DNA of 64,000 nucleotides from Lamellibrachia columna (Eukaryota; Annelida; Polychaeta; Sabellida; Siboglinidae), in contig OY759261.1 of the NCBI GenBank assembly GCA_963662155.1, forward strand, positions 63,787,417 to 63,851,416, in the 5' to 3' direction. The notes beneath the pieces are model-generated. The model ran no database searches, had not been told where the DNA came from, and worked only from the letters and a program-made list of their open reading frames with translations. Each line of letters opens with the position of its first letter. Position 1 is the first letter of the stretch. The position numbers and the translations under genes are program-made. Of the stretch, positions 1 through 39,762 are shown piece after piece.

Positions 1-1
1 A

Positions 2-973
2 GCCGCACAGAAATCAATCCGTGGCCCCGGTCTCTTGCTTGACCTCCACGCTCAGTCCCACCCGGGCAATCGAACGGAACTCGGCTATGGCATCCCGACG
101 CTCAACAGCGGCGTCTTCATGGCCCGTAACTCTAACATCAGATCTCTCGGCAAGCGAGTCTGTGGAAGAAGTAAGTGTATCTTGGCTTCTTAACGTCTTC
201 GCCTTCGTATATCAAACAAGACTGCCACCCGAAACAGTACGCTAAAGGTGGCAAAGAGACCTTTGGCTTATCGAAAGTTCAATAAATGTTTCATTTATTT
301 TTAAACGTATTCACAGTGCTACCATTAACACAATCGATAAATAATTTGTTCCATTCATTTACCGTCCTCGGGGAGAACGATTCGTTTTTTTTACTAATGC
401 TTCTTTGTGCCCTCGAATTCTAATTCTAATTCTAATTCTACAACCTTCTTAAAGTTTGAAAAGATATTTCTATCAATATCTCTATAATCATTTAGTATTT
501 TAAGCACGTATACTCGTATGTACGGTCTGCTCTTTGTTTCCTGATCTCCAGCGTTGTCAAACCACACTCCGCCAAGATTTTCCATAACTAATATCTGTAA
601 ATTTTGGATTCAGCTTAGCTGTTTTTCTTTGTATTCTTTCCAGTGATCACATAATCCATCTTACGATATGTTCTTTGTAGACAACGCGTGCTTCGAAAAC
701 CTAGTTCGCGGCAGTAGCCCGAATAGCCTCGGCTACTACTTCAACGCGGGGGGGTACCGTGCCGTGCCGTCGCCCGGTATCCCGAAACCGGGCAACGACC
801 CGTACTACGCCGACGGCTACAACGTCAAGACGCACGGGTCTCTCAAGGGCGGACTGGTGGATTCCATCCTGATAGATATCCCCGCTCAGGAGCGCCTCAA
901 CGCCAGCCGACGAAGGAGATTCGCTGCAGCCGTCGCCCGGGCCGTGAAGCACTTCCTCGATGACCACTACTGA
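2..973 (+). CDS. N-formylglutamate amidohydrolase-like protein, 3' part of gene
   Basis: Two coding exons are visible: 2-170 (donor GTAAGT at 171) and 681-973 (acceptor TTTGTAG ending at 680, stop TGA 971-973). Phase closes exactly (1 base + 2 bases) and gives 153 residues; the 5' part lies left of the window. The first exon reads GPGLLLDLHAQSHPGNRTEL and then GYGI, like the D-x-H-x(3)-HP-x(2)-R-x-ELGY block of the N-formylglutamate amidohydrolase (FGase, zinc-hydrolase) family. The second exon has a GGYRAVPSPGIP block and THGSLKGGLVDSILIDIP, the conserved 'HGs..GG.vdaiqiEiP' ending. Family members hydrolyse N-formyl or N-acyl amino acids, but the animal substrate is not known to me. Coding GC is much higher than in the flanking DNA. 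A secreted or lysosomal location cannot be judged without the N-terminus. Family call is fairly sure; function is inferred. Confidence 0.8.
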
Positions 974-1094
974 GGTTGGTCTCGCTGGAACCGACATCCG
1001 GACGACGTCACCGGCCACGGACACCCTTCGAATATAAAACAGTGCATTGTTTGTCTTAGTTCAGGCTGAAACATAAACAACCTTAGAGTAATGA

Positions 1095-1100
1095 AATAAA
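1095..1100 (+). terminator. Poly(A) signal AATAAA of the FGase-like gene
   Basis: A canonical AATAAA lies about 120 bp downstream of the stop codon at 971-973, a normal distance for a short 3' UTR. It is the first such hexamer after the stop. Confidence 0.65.
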
Positions 1101-1110
1101 ATGCAAGAGC

Positions 1111-1988
1111 GAGGGTGTTAATTGTGTGTCGTTATTATTTCATTAGAAACTACGCATCTATCAGTTATTGACAGTGCCGGGTTAATTGGCAGTGCCGGGT
1201 AAACAATGTGAGGGCCTGGTACAAACTTTTTATAGGGGTCCATGCAGAGTGCGTGAAAGACAAAGATCGAGACGCGTGGTATTGAGTATGGAGGTAACTC
1301 TATACCTTGATGTTTATTCAATGATGACTGAACATGAGCATTCACAGATTGTTGTCGACGACGTCAGTAGTTATAGTGCTTTTCTGACCAAGCAAATCCG
1401 GACACCATGTGCACAAATCACTTCCGTTTCCGGTTTATTGCGCATTACAGCATACAACATACCAGAAAATAATACGAGTGACATCCAAGTTCAAGTAATT
1501 CCAGCTCTGCGGATTTCCACGATGGTCGCATAGCGTGGGGATGTCCCCAGTGATTCATGTAACCCAGACTTTGGGGATTTCAAACGTTCATCTGTGGAGA
1601 AAAGCTACATGGCTCACTGCCCCCTGTGGTCCACTCCTCCCTACGTATGAGTCTGCCCAAAATCGTTGCCGCCATTTCAGTTATAATGCTCCCTTCCCGT
1701 GCGTGCCGTGTAAAAGAGGATAGCGTAATGTACACGTTTTGGGATTTTCGGACCATCTGAGATTAAATTAGGTTGATGTGGTCATTAGTGCTTCTGTCGT
1801 AATACATATGGGCCGCAGCTTAAGGCTTTTGTCTTTCACATAGGTTTGTAAGCCTAACAGGATGTGGGAGTAAATCAGAACAAATGGGGAATAAATCGCA
1901 GTACGGGGTGCAATGCCCTTACTTTGCGTGTTAGAAATATCCTCAACCGAGGAACAAGCCCAGGGCGCTCAATCGCCGTTTCGAAAAA
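1111..1988. other. Intergenic DNA with no recognisable gene
   Basis: This stretch lies between the FGase-like 3' end and the foldback element. Its short open frames (for example 1186-1533 +) show no family motif, no splice-site context and no codon coherence. I see no repeat structure either. Confidence 0.5.
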
Positions 1989-2329
1989 TAATTGTGATTG
2001 ATGACAATAAATCCGTAATTATGTTCAACCAGACAAGTGGTTTAAGAAGTTATTAAAACGAAATAGTCGCGGTGTTATATAAGTGGTTATTTTGTACAGG
2101 CTACGGTTCGGTTGGGCAATGAAGCTGTCATGTTCACTTTGGTGAAACGGGTAATTTTATATAATTATCTTTGTAGAAAAGCTAGCTTGATTGCCCAATC
2201 AAACTGTAGCCTTTTCACAACAACCACTTATATAACGCCGCGACTACTAAATAATTTTCATTTTAATAACTTCTTAAATCAGTTGTCTGTTTAAACAACA
2301 CTACGGATTTTATTCATCAATCACAATTA
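1989..2329. mobile_element. Foldback / MITE-like inverted-repeat element
   Basis: The left arm begins TAATTGTGATTGATG and the right arm ends with its reverse complement. Each arm is about 140 bp and they are roughly 80-85% alike by eye, sharing TTTAAGAAGTTATTAAAA, a GTCGCGG..TTATATAAGTGG block and TTGGGCAAT. The loop is about 60 bp. The ends start with TA, as in TA-targeting (mariner-like) non-autonomous elements, but the superfamily is a guess. No coding sequence is present. Confidence 0.75.
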
Positions 2330-2428
2330 GTTGTCGAGACACAGCGAATTGGCACCCTGGATTTGTTCCTCAGTAACCTTAAGCTGCAGCCGGTATACGT
2401 TACTACAGAAGCATCACTTGTATACAGC

Positions 2429-2430
2429 TG

Positions 2431-2463
<33 letters not shown>

Positions 2464-2488
2464 GTGTATGTGTGTATGTATGTATATA
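2429..2488. repeat. (TA)n / (TATG)n microsatellite
   Basis: Alternating TA with interspersed TG dinucleotides. It lies downstream of the ANKZF1 stop codon. Confidence 0.9.
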
Positions 2489-2744
2489 TTTGTTGGCCAA
2501 AAACCACCCTGCAATAAAACTAGTGTGTAGACAAAAGTGATTGAAAAGACGTCTTGTCGAATATAATACAACACTTTATGGACAAAACACAGGTTGCATT
2601 GCAGACTATGCACAAGTGGAAATGGATGCGTTCCTCCTTTCATCACAAACACCTTCTCATCTACCCTAGAACACGACACATGGCCTCAACATATCCAGCA
2701 AATACAACCATGTTACATTGTTCAATGAATAGGCATGGTCTTGA

Positions 2745-3056
2745 TATCAGATGACATCTGATGGTTTCAACCAATTGGTCCTGACATCTGATAGTCTCAT
2801 AAACATATTCCTGACATCCGATTGTCTCAGCCATGTGATATCTGATGGTCTCAACCACGTGGGCCTGATATCTGATGGTTTCAATCCATATGATTGTCTC
2901 AGCCACATGACATCTGATTGTCTCCGCCATGTGGCTTTGATATCTGATGGTCTCTACCACGTGGGCCTGACATCTGATGGTCTCAGCCACGTGGGCCTGA
3001 CATCTGATGGTCTCAGCCACGTGGTCCCAACATCTGATGGTCTCAGCCAGGTGGGC
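2745..3056. repeat. About 30-bp minisatellite in the ANKZF1 3' UTR
   Basis: About ten degenerate copies of a unit built on CATCTGATGGTCTCA followed by GCCACGTGGGCCTGA. The array starts 13 bp beyond the ANKZF1 stop codon (3069-3071), so it is probably transcribed in the 3' UTR. Copies nearest the stop are the most alike and distal copies are more decayed. Many copies carry the palindrome CACGTG. Confidence 0.85.
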
Positions 3057-3068
3057 CTGCCTCTATGG

Positions 3069-18594
<15,526 letters not shown>

Positions 18595-18869
18595 CCTACA
18601 ACAGTCTCCACAAATCAGTATGTGTCACCTGCTGTCCTAATCGTCCAAATGTTGTATTAAAAAACATTTCCATGGGGTCAACCAACACCTCTAATGGGTC
18701 TATGTAATATGAGGCGGCAACTGTGCCTAATTAAAATACAGCAATCGACATCAACAGCAGCTGCACCATAACTGTCATCATACAGAAAAATAACATTAAC
18801 AATTCAGGCTTAAATTCTGTAGACTATTATTACTATTTAAGCTAACTGAAAGTTGTAAAGTTCTGTAAC

Positions 18870-18980
18870 AAGTTTCTGAAAGGCCCTGGCCTAGGCTAGG
18901 GCCTATGCTAGCTAGTCTAGAGACTATAGACTTTACTCTAGCCTGGCCCTAGCCCTAGGGCTAGGCCGGCTATTGCACAT
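18870..18980. repeat. CTAG-rich quasi-palindromic tract
   Basis: A GC-rich patch made of GGCCTAGGCTAGGGCC, CTAGCTAGTCTAGAGACT and CCCTAGCCCTAGGGCTAGG. It lies in the intron just downstream (gene sense) of the non-coding first ANKZF1 exon. Confidence 0.7.
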
Positions 18981-18995
18981 CCCACATTCACTTAC

Positions 18996-19080
18996 CGTGA
19001 AAATGACGTGCTTTTAAAAGAGTGTGTAATTCCTATTCCGTCACGTTGACCTCCAATGACAAACATTGGTAAAACAACGA
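18996..19080 (-). other. ANKZF1: Probable non-coding first exon (5' UTR) of ANKZF1
   Basis: On the - strand CACG|GTAAGTG at 18996/18995 is a strong donor. The first coding exon is preceded by a good acceptor (TTGTAG) with only one G before the ATG at 18594, so its 5' UTR must come from an upstream exon. The 5' limit (about 19080) is a guess; no TATA box is seen. Confidence 0.6.
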
Positions 19081-19940
19081 ACTATTTATACAACTAGTAC
19101 AAGAGCATAGTTACATATTGCACAACATATTGAAATCGTCCATTTATCGCTCAGGATTGCAACACGATTCGTTCTGGTGAAGCCATAATAATCACCGTGT
19201 TACCCTCGACAATAACAACGACTTTAACATAGAATATAACAGAGACTATAAACACATTCATAAACTGACCTACGATCCCGATTATGTCAACTAAAAGCAG
19301 ACACAGCTGACTAAACAAGACTCGTTTTCCAGCGTGTCACACGCAGGTATGGCAAGCCGAATTGGCTTTATTCCAAAACATTGTAGTTGACATGACATGT
19401 CATTGGCAAAAAGAAGAGAGGGAACTACAACTGGAAATAGGTTATATTAGAGACGAATGCAATTGATGGTGCGTTATGTTTTGATCGAATCATTTTAATT
19501 AACAAATAGAAAAAGCATGTTTCGCAAAATAATGAAGAATTAAGGAGGGTAAAACGAAGGGGTGGGGAGGGCCCTCGAGAGGGAGATCGAAACCGGTGGG
19601 TGTCTGTGGTGGGTCTCATTGGCAGAAACGATCGTAACATGGTCATTTGACAATCATGAACGTACGTTAAATACATAATTTCACATCCACGTTTTGTAAA
19701 AAAACAAGCTACTAAATAGGCCTGTACAGTGTAGGTGCCCATAATTTTGCGTAGTTGTTGGAGATCGAAATGATCGCCATCAAAACTGATATGCATCCGT
19801 AGGATGTCTAGTGAGGAGTACCATGTAAAACTGTGGCGGCACACTTGCTTTGGCACAACCATTTTTGCAGTAATACCATATAAATTACGTTCGAAATCAA
19901 CAACAGCTATATATAGGCAGCTTCCTGGTTTTACATAACG
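19081..19940. other. Intergenic region between divergent ANKZF1 and PSMC5
   Basis: No gene recognised. A 145-codon open frame at 19425-19862 (-) has no family motif. With the duplicated segment at 19941-20400 this is the likely shared promoter interval. Confidence 0.5.
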
Positions 19941-20400
19941 GAAGCGTTTGCTATTTTAGTGAATCGTTTGCTATTTTAGTGAATTGTGAGTTCGCCAAAT
20001 GATCAAGACTTTCCATTAGACATTTTATCGGATTCCCTTGTGAACAATTTCATGATCAAATTGGCAATGGACAGCTTGTGGTACTTTCTCTAAAATAATT
20101 TGTCAACCACGCATACACTGAAAGACACCTCGAAGCACGGCTGCAACAAAGCAACAATAAACTCAACAACAAACACCTTCCCGACGTTGCCAAACGCAAG
20201 CGTTTACTGTTTTATTGACATCCAAATCGTAGATTCGCCAAAATTTCGTGATTTTTTCATAAGACAAATTGCTAGGTGTTCTTGTAAAAATGGGGTTGAT
20301 GAAACTGGTTAGCAACACCTGAGATACTATCGTCAACCACATACATCGAAAGACATCGAAGCGCGGCTGCAGCAAAGCAACACTGTGCAACAACAACGTG
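19941..20400 (+). promoter_or_regulatory. Direct duplication forming the immediate PSMC5 upstream region
   Basis: Two imperfect copies of about 220 bp, spaced about 250 bp, end just before the PSMC5 ATG (20415). Shared blocks in order: AAGCGTTTGCTATTTTA, TTCGCCAAA, GTCAACCAC..ATAC, GAAAGACA..TCGAAGC, CGGCTGCA.CAAAGCAACA. Copy 1 has a further 20-bp micro-duplication (CGTTTGCTATTTTAGTGAAT twice). Position suggests promoter or 5' UTR, but no transcription start can be fixed. Confidence 0.6.
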
Positions 20401-20414
20401 ATTTGTAAAACAAA

Positions 20415-34034
<13,620 letters not shown>

Positions 34035-34299
34035 ACGTCATGGCCCGCTGCGGGTGTCACTTGTGTCTGACGCCACACGTGTCATGTCTCCATGCTGGCC
34101 TGCATCTTATGGAAGCAGTATATACAGACTGGCCACAGTGCAGAAATCACTGCTCCGACAGAGCATATTGCTATCCTCTGTCGCTGCTGAATTTTGCACT
34201 AACAAACTGTCTTGCTATCCGCTGTTGCCTCGATGACTGGATATTTGCTGTCTGGTTACCATGGTAACCATGCTGCTCACCAGTTGGCCGTTGTTAGAA

Positions 34300-34305
34300 A
34301 ATAAA
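34300..34305 (+). terminator. PSMC5: Poly(A) signal AATAAA of PSMC5
   Basis: Canonical hexamer 266 bp downstream of the stop codon. Confidence 0.8.
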
Positions 34306-34329
34306 GACATTGAGCTGCCCGACTTGTCT

Positions 34330-36059
34330 CTAGGTGGTTTGGAATGTCATTATTGTTTAAGAAACAATGGCGTTTTTCAGAGTTATCCCCAGTTCAAGTG
34401 CAGGGTTACGTAAGATCGGTCGGGAGTTAATTATTTTGACATAGAAATATTCAAATGTTAACTGACTGTTAGACGTAATGCAGAAGAGAAGCCTACTGGT
34501 GTCATTAGTTAAATACCTGTGCACCTGTTTAAAATTTGGACACCCGTCTACAGTGGTGACACAGATGGAGGGTGTTAATGTGGAATGGGGTTTTGTTAGG
34601 TTACGATCACTTGTACAGACTGAGTAGAGCCGCCTGCTTTTGTGCAATTGTAAAACGTGATGTTAATTATTTAGCCTGTAGTAGGGTATGTTTTCGTGGT
34701 AAGAAGACGATATATACCTGTATGCAGGTGACATCGTTGTTCAGTATGAGCAGGAGTGGTAGACATATTAAGCCCCATGAGGACTTCAAACTACCATACT
34801 GAGTTGGCCATTGTAACTTGTTTGAGCAAGTTTAAACACATGACAAAATTGGGGGGTCTTTTCTCATGTATTCAACCAAAAAACAGATTGCTAATTATGA
34901 GTGTGCTATAGAGTAACATGGAAAGGGTGCTGAAAATGCATTACTGTCTTTTTTCGACAGTTTGAAAAGTTGCCAGCACAAATTACATTCTTTTGCAAAT
35001 AACGAACAAATGGAACATTATTATTGTAGTACATTGTGGTATTCAGCCCTTTTTTCAACATTGTTTTGTACTAAGACAAGAACACAGAATGATGTTAGGT
35101 TGTTTTAATGCTGTGCAAAGATATTAAACTAACAGGTCGTTATTTTTCACAGAAAATTGCACAAAACAATGTAATGTACTTATTAAGAAACAATAATAAG
35201 ATAGTAAATAAGATGTGCCTAAAACATCTTGTGTTCTTGGCATCGTCAGTGTTCAAAATTTATTTTTGTTATGTTGATGTTGACAGTCGCTGTTATTTGG
35301 TCTAGTTTGCAACTAGTACAGCCTTGAAATTATGGTAGTACAGTCTCGGTTATTTTTCGTGGTTTAAATCAACTTTTTTGTACGGTATGTTTCTAGCATT
35401 AACCAGGTTGAGGACATCGCTTTAAGTGGTTCAGAATGTCTTCATTGTGGTTTCTACAGGTCTATTGAAATAAAAGTTTGAAACACCTCTCTACCCATGA
35501 GCTTGCGTTATTCACAGCACCGTATTTTGGTTAAAATATAAAAAATAACAATGTATTTCGGTTAAAATGTCAGATAATATTGGCTGGTACAGATTGAGTT
35601 ACATTTGAAATATACAGTTGAGTTACAATTGAATTACACGATTATTCTAAAGAATCCAGTGTTACTAATTTGTTATCAACAACAACAACAACCATCCAAA
35701 ATAGAAGGAAAGTTGCAAGACTGTCAGTCTTCCACAAAGGCATATAACATAAAATCGCCATCACGTTGCCAGGTTACCTTAAAACATTTACTCACCACAC
35801 TAGATCAAACGATTGTCACCATTTCATTCCCTCAGCAGTTCAATCCGACGTGTTCAAGTATAAAAGTTATTTGTTCATTGTCACAACAAGTAATTGTTTT
35901 CTAATTCGTGACTGATGCTGTCCACTTGGAATGGTTCTTCCCATTATCAGTGTAGATGTAGAGGTAAATTATAAGAATTTCGTAGAAAAAGGCATCGGTA
36001 GACACTAACTGATGACCAGTTTTATTTTCTGTAAACAAAAAGACAGCTGCCGTCGGATG
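34330..36059. other. Intergenic DNA downstream of PSMC5
   Basis: No gene recognised. An AATAAA near 35467 follows a block (GTGGTT..GAATGTC.TCATTG) that resembles 34333-34356 just past the PSMC5 poly(A) site, so a small duplication of the PSMC5 3' flank is possible. Confidence 0.4.
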
Positions 36060-38960
36060 ACAGTTGAAGAATTGTCTATATGAATCATTATTTGTAGAAG
36101 TCGAAATTGTAAAAAAAAATTGTAATTGATGTTATCTATAAGCCGTCTGGCACAGTCTTAAATACATTTAATATACAATTTAATTATTTATTAAGAACAA
36201 ATGATAGAAAGAAATGCATATTAATGGCAGATTTTAACATCAACTTAATTAAGACTGACACAAACCACCAAAAACAAAACAACAGATTTTTTCCATAACA
36301 TGTTTGCCAATGCATTCTATCCAACAATTAGCAAACCAACAAGGTTCACACAACAGACAGCTACACTCATAGACAATATTATATCCAACATTCATGAATA
36401 TTCAATACAATCTGGTATCCTATATAATGACATATCAGATCACTTCCCGATATTTACCTTTTTATGAGTTAGGGGTAAAAAAGAGAAAATTAGTAGAACA
36501 TTTTTCACAAATGCATGGCTAGCTCAGCAAACATAAACAAATTAAAAACACAATTTCAAGGGTCAAAACCCTTGCACTTCATATGACACCTTTCGGGAAA
36601 TACTAAACACAAATAAATGAATGCTTACCTTGGAAAAAATTTAAGGTGAAAACCTGCAAAAGCGAATGGCTCATGAAAGACAAATTAATATCTTGTAGGC
36701 GAAAAAATCACCTGTTTAAGTGCAACCCTACTACTGAAAGTGAGATTATCTAAAAAAATTACAAAAACAAAAACTGACTCATGTAATCAGACAGTCAAAG
36801 AAAAAATATTTTAAAGATAAATTTTATTTATATAAAAATTATTGCAGGAAAACATGGAGCACCATAAATTAAGTTTTTAAAGTCCAAAAACAATAAATGT
36901 GTAATAAATAATCAATTTGTTACGTTAAACGGTACCCACTGTACAGACAAAAGTCAAACAATAATTATATATCAATATCAATAATTATTTTACCAACATA
37001 GGTCGCCTTAATGTAAACTTAACACAAACAGGAAATGACCCAACATAATTTATAAAAAAAATGCATCAAGTTTTTCTGTACACCTACATATGCCAAGGAA
37101 ATAATTAACATAGTAAGAAAAGCAAATTTAAAGAAATTTAGTGGTTTTGACAATGTTGATCCATACATTATTAAACAAGTATACCACAAACAAGTATACC
37201 ACAAATTGCAAATCAACTTGCCCACATTTTCAATAATTCACTTCTGACTAATATTGTGCCCAGCAAACTAAAAATTGCAAAGGTTATCCCCTTGTACAAA
37301 AGTGAAAACCCTGAATTATTCTCAAATTATAGATCAATTTCTATCCTTCCATGCCTCTCAAAAATACTGGAACGCCTAATGTACAATAGGCTTTACAATT
37401 TTTTAACAGGTCACAACACAATATAAAAAAACAATGTGGATTTAGGAAAAAATATTCTACGTATATGGCACTAATTGATTTGGTTGATAAAATATCAAGT
37501 AACATGGACCATAAAAAATATAAGTGTTTTTCTTGATCTCTCCAAGGCTTTCGATGCAATAGATCATAACATTTTAATAAATAAACTTCAATGCTACGTT
37601 GTAAGAGGTATTGCCTACAACTGGTTTAAAAGCTATCTTAATAACAGAAGACAATATATGTATCATATAATAAAGCAGACTCAAAATATATAACAAATAC
37701 ATGTGGAGTTCCACAAGGATCTATATTAGGCCCATTACTCTTTATTTTATATATAAACAATATTGAAAATATATCAGATATCCTAAATCCTATACTGTTT
37801 GCAGATAACACAAGTCTCTTTCATGCTCATACATGCTTCAACACTCTCATCGAAGAGCTACACATAGAAATACAAAAAAATTTCCACATGGTTCGATCCA
37901 TATCAATAAAGTTTCCTTAAACACCAGAAAGTCAAATTGTATTATATTCACACCAAAAGGGAAACATACAATATCAACAGTACCTTAATACAAGTTAATG
38001 GAAACAAAATAAACCATGTCAAATTCACACAAATTCGTAGGATTATTCATAGATGAACACTTAAACTGGACAACACATATTGACAGCCTATAAAAAAATA
38101 GCATAGAATGTGAGAACACTTAACAAATTAAAATATTTTCTCCCTATGTGTATAATGAGAACTATTTATTGTTCATTGATCTTATCATATTTACTATACT
38201 GCACTTTATTGTGTGAAAATTCATATTGTATTACAGAAGAAAGCTATTAGGACAATCACAAATTAATAAATTCTCATTACATCACACACACCGATCTTCT
38301 ATTCTCAAAGTTACAACTATTAAAATTGGATGATCTCTATAGGCATCAACTAGGTATTGCTATGTATAAAGCAGTGAATAGCCAACTCCCAGAATCTATG
38401 TCATCAATACTTACCAAATATCCACAAACATAATCTAAGAAACCAAAATAGCTATATATCCAAAGCATAAGAACAATTAAACAGCAGGAAATTTACAATA
38501 AATTATTCAGCACCTGTATTCTGGAATGCATTAAATAGTAAATCACAACTGCTTGTATCCATTAACCAATTTAAAACTAAACTGAAAGAACTGTTACTCT
38601 CTAAATATCAATGACTTTACAGTAAATACTGCAATTAAAAAACTTCTTGTATTTGTAATTAATTAGGTTATTATTTGTTCATAAAATTCTAAGTACAAAT
38701 TGTATGTTCATATTTAAGCAATTTTTTTATGTTTTACATTACATTGTATTTAACTTACAGTAATCTTGCTTAGTATAATTATGTTTTTGGCTTAAGGAAA
38801 CAAAATTATGTTGATTTATTGTTCTGGGTGGTCCTCGTCATAAGTTCTGCGCGGTTTCTCCTTGGTTGCACCGCTATTTGCTTAATCAGTGACTCAACTC
38901 ATATTGTAAATATGTTAAAATGTATGTGTAACCAATTTAAAGTTATTCATTCATTCGTTT
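36060..38960 (+). pseudogene. Degenerate non-LTR retrotransposon (endonuclease + reverse transcriptase)
   Basis: Broken frames show an AP-like endonuclease C-terminal half (36126-36470: LMADFNINLIKTD, TRFTQQTATLIDNIISN, ISDHFPIF) and a reverse transcriptase (37262-37880: [61 protein letters not shown]). The catalytic ADD has become ADN, and many stops and frameshifts are present. The 3' tail ends in ATTCATTCATTC, as in short-repeat-tailed CR1/L2/jockey-group elements. It is a dead insertion between PSMC5 and ENKUR. Confidence 0.88.
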
Positions 38961-39249
38961 AAGAATATAAAATGCTTTTGTGTATTTATTTAAGCAGAAC
39001 AGTGGCGCGCGTCGTGGTGAGACGGCGCAAATATTAATTCAACAATAGGCCTTGGTAACCGAGACTGGACGTTTTCGGATGCAGTTGTTTAATCGCAAGA
39101 GGGCGCGTGTGTATGGTGCATAGCAACGGACTGAACTTCGTTTAGTTACAGCCGCTGTAAAACAAATGTGGCTGCATCAGAGAACGAATTGTTGTCGTAT
39201 TTAGCGGTTATTAGTTCATTGACGTGTTTTGGTTTAACTCGACGATAGA

Positions 39250-39705
39250 ATGGCTGACGAAAGCATATATAACCTCATCCAGCCGGAACCAGTTAAGTAC
39301 CAGAAACCTCCCAAGTAAGTTGATTAATATCTGATCTGGCAACTCGGTCTCAAAACTAGTACAAGACAAAACCTTTTCCCGATTAAGAATCACGTTAATA
39401 TGGCGGTTATTTGAAATGTCTTACTAGGCTACAGTGCAAGTGTCAAACAGCAACCGATAGTAAGTTGCTCTGCGTGCAATATTTGTTTTCGCCCATGTTA
39501 ATAAACTGTATATGTTTACAAGGGCATATTTGAGGGATGTACAGTGATACACAAGTACGTAACATAGTTACCGATTTCATCACACACAGTCTCAGACTGT
39601 CAACACTCGACAGGTGTGGTTTTGAATGTTGTACTGTTTCTGCATCCAACATATATAATGCAAAAACTCTCTGACATTACCAAGGCAAATGTCGGCACAT
39701 GTGTG

Positions 39706-39762
<57 letters not shown>

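Noticed and set aside
701..1024. 107-codon open frame (-) opposite the FGase-like exon
   Set aside because: Shadow of a GC-rich coding exon on the other strand.
19425..19862. 145-codon open frame (-) in the ANKZF1-PSMC5 interval
   Set aside because: No recognisable motif, no splice partners, and it sits in the likely promoter region. A small lineage-specific gene is not excluded.
36060..38960. Functional retrotransposon
   Set aside because: Multiple stops and frameshifts, and the reverse transcriptase catalytic ADD has changed to ADN.
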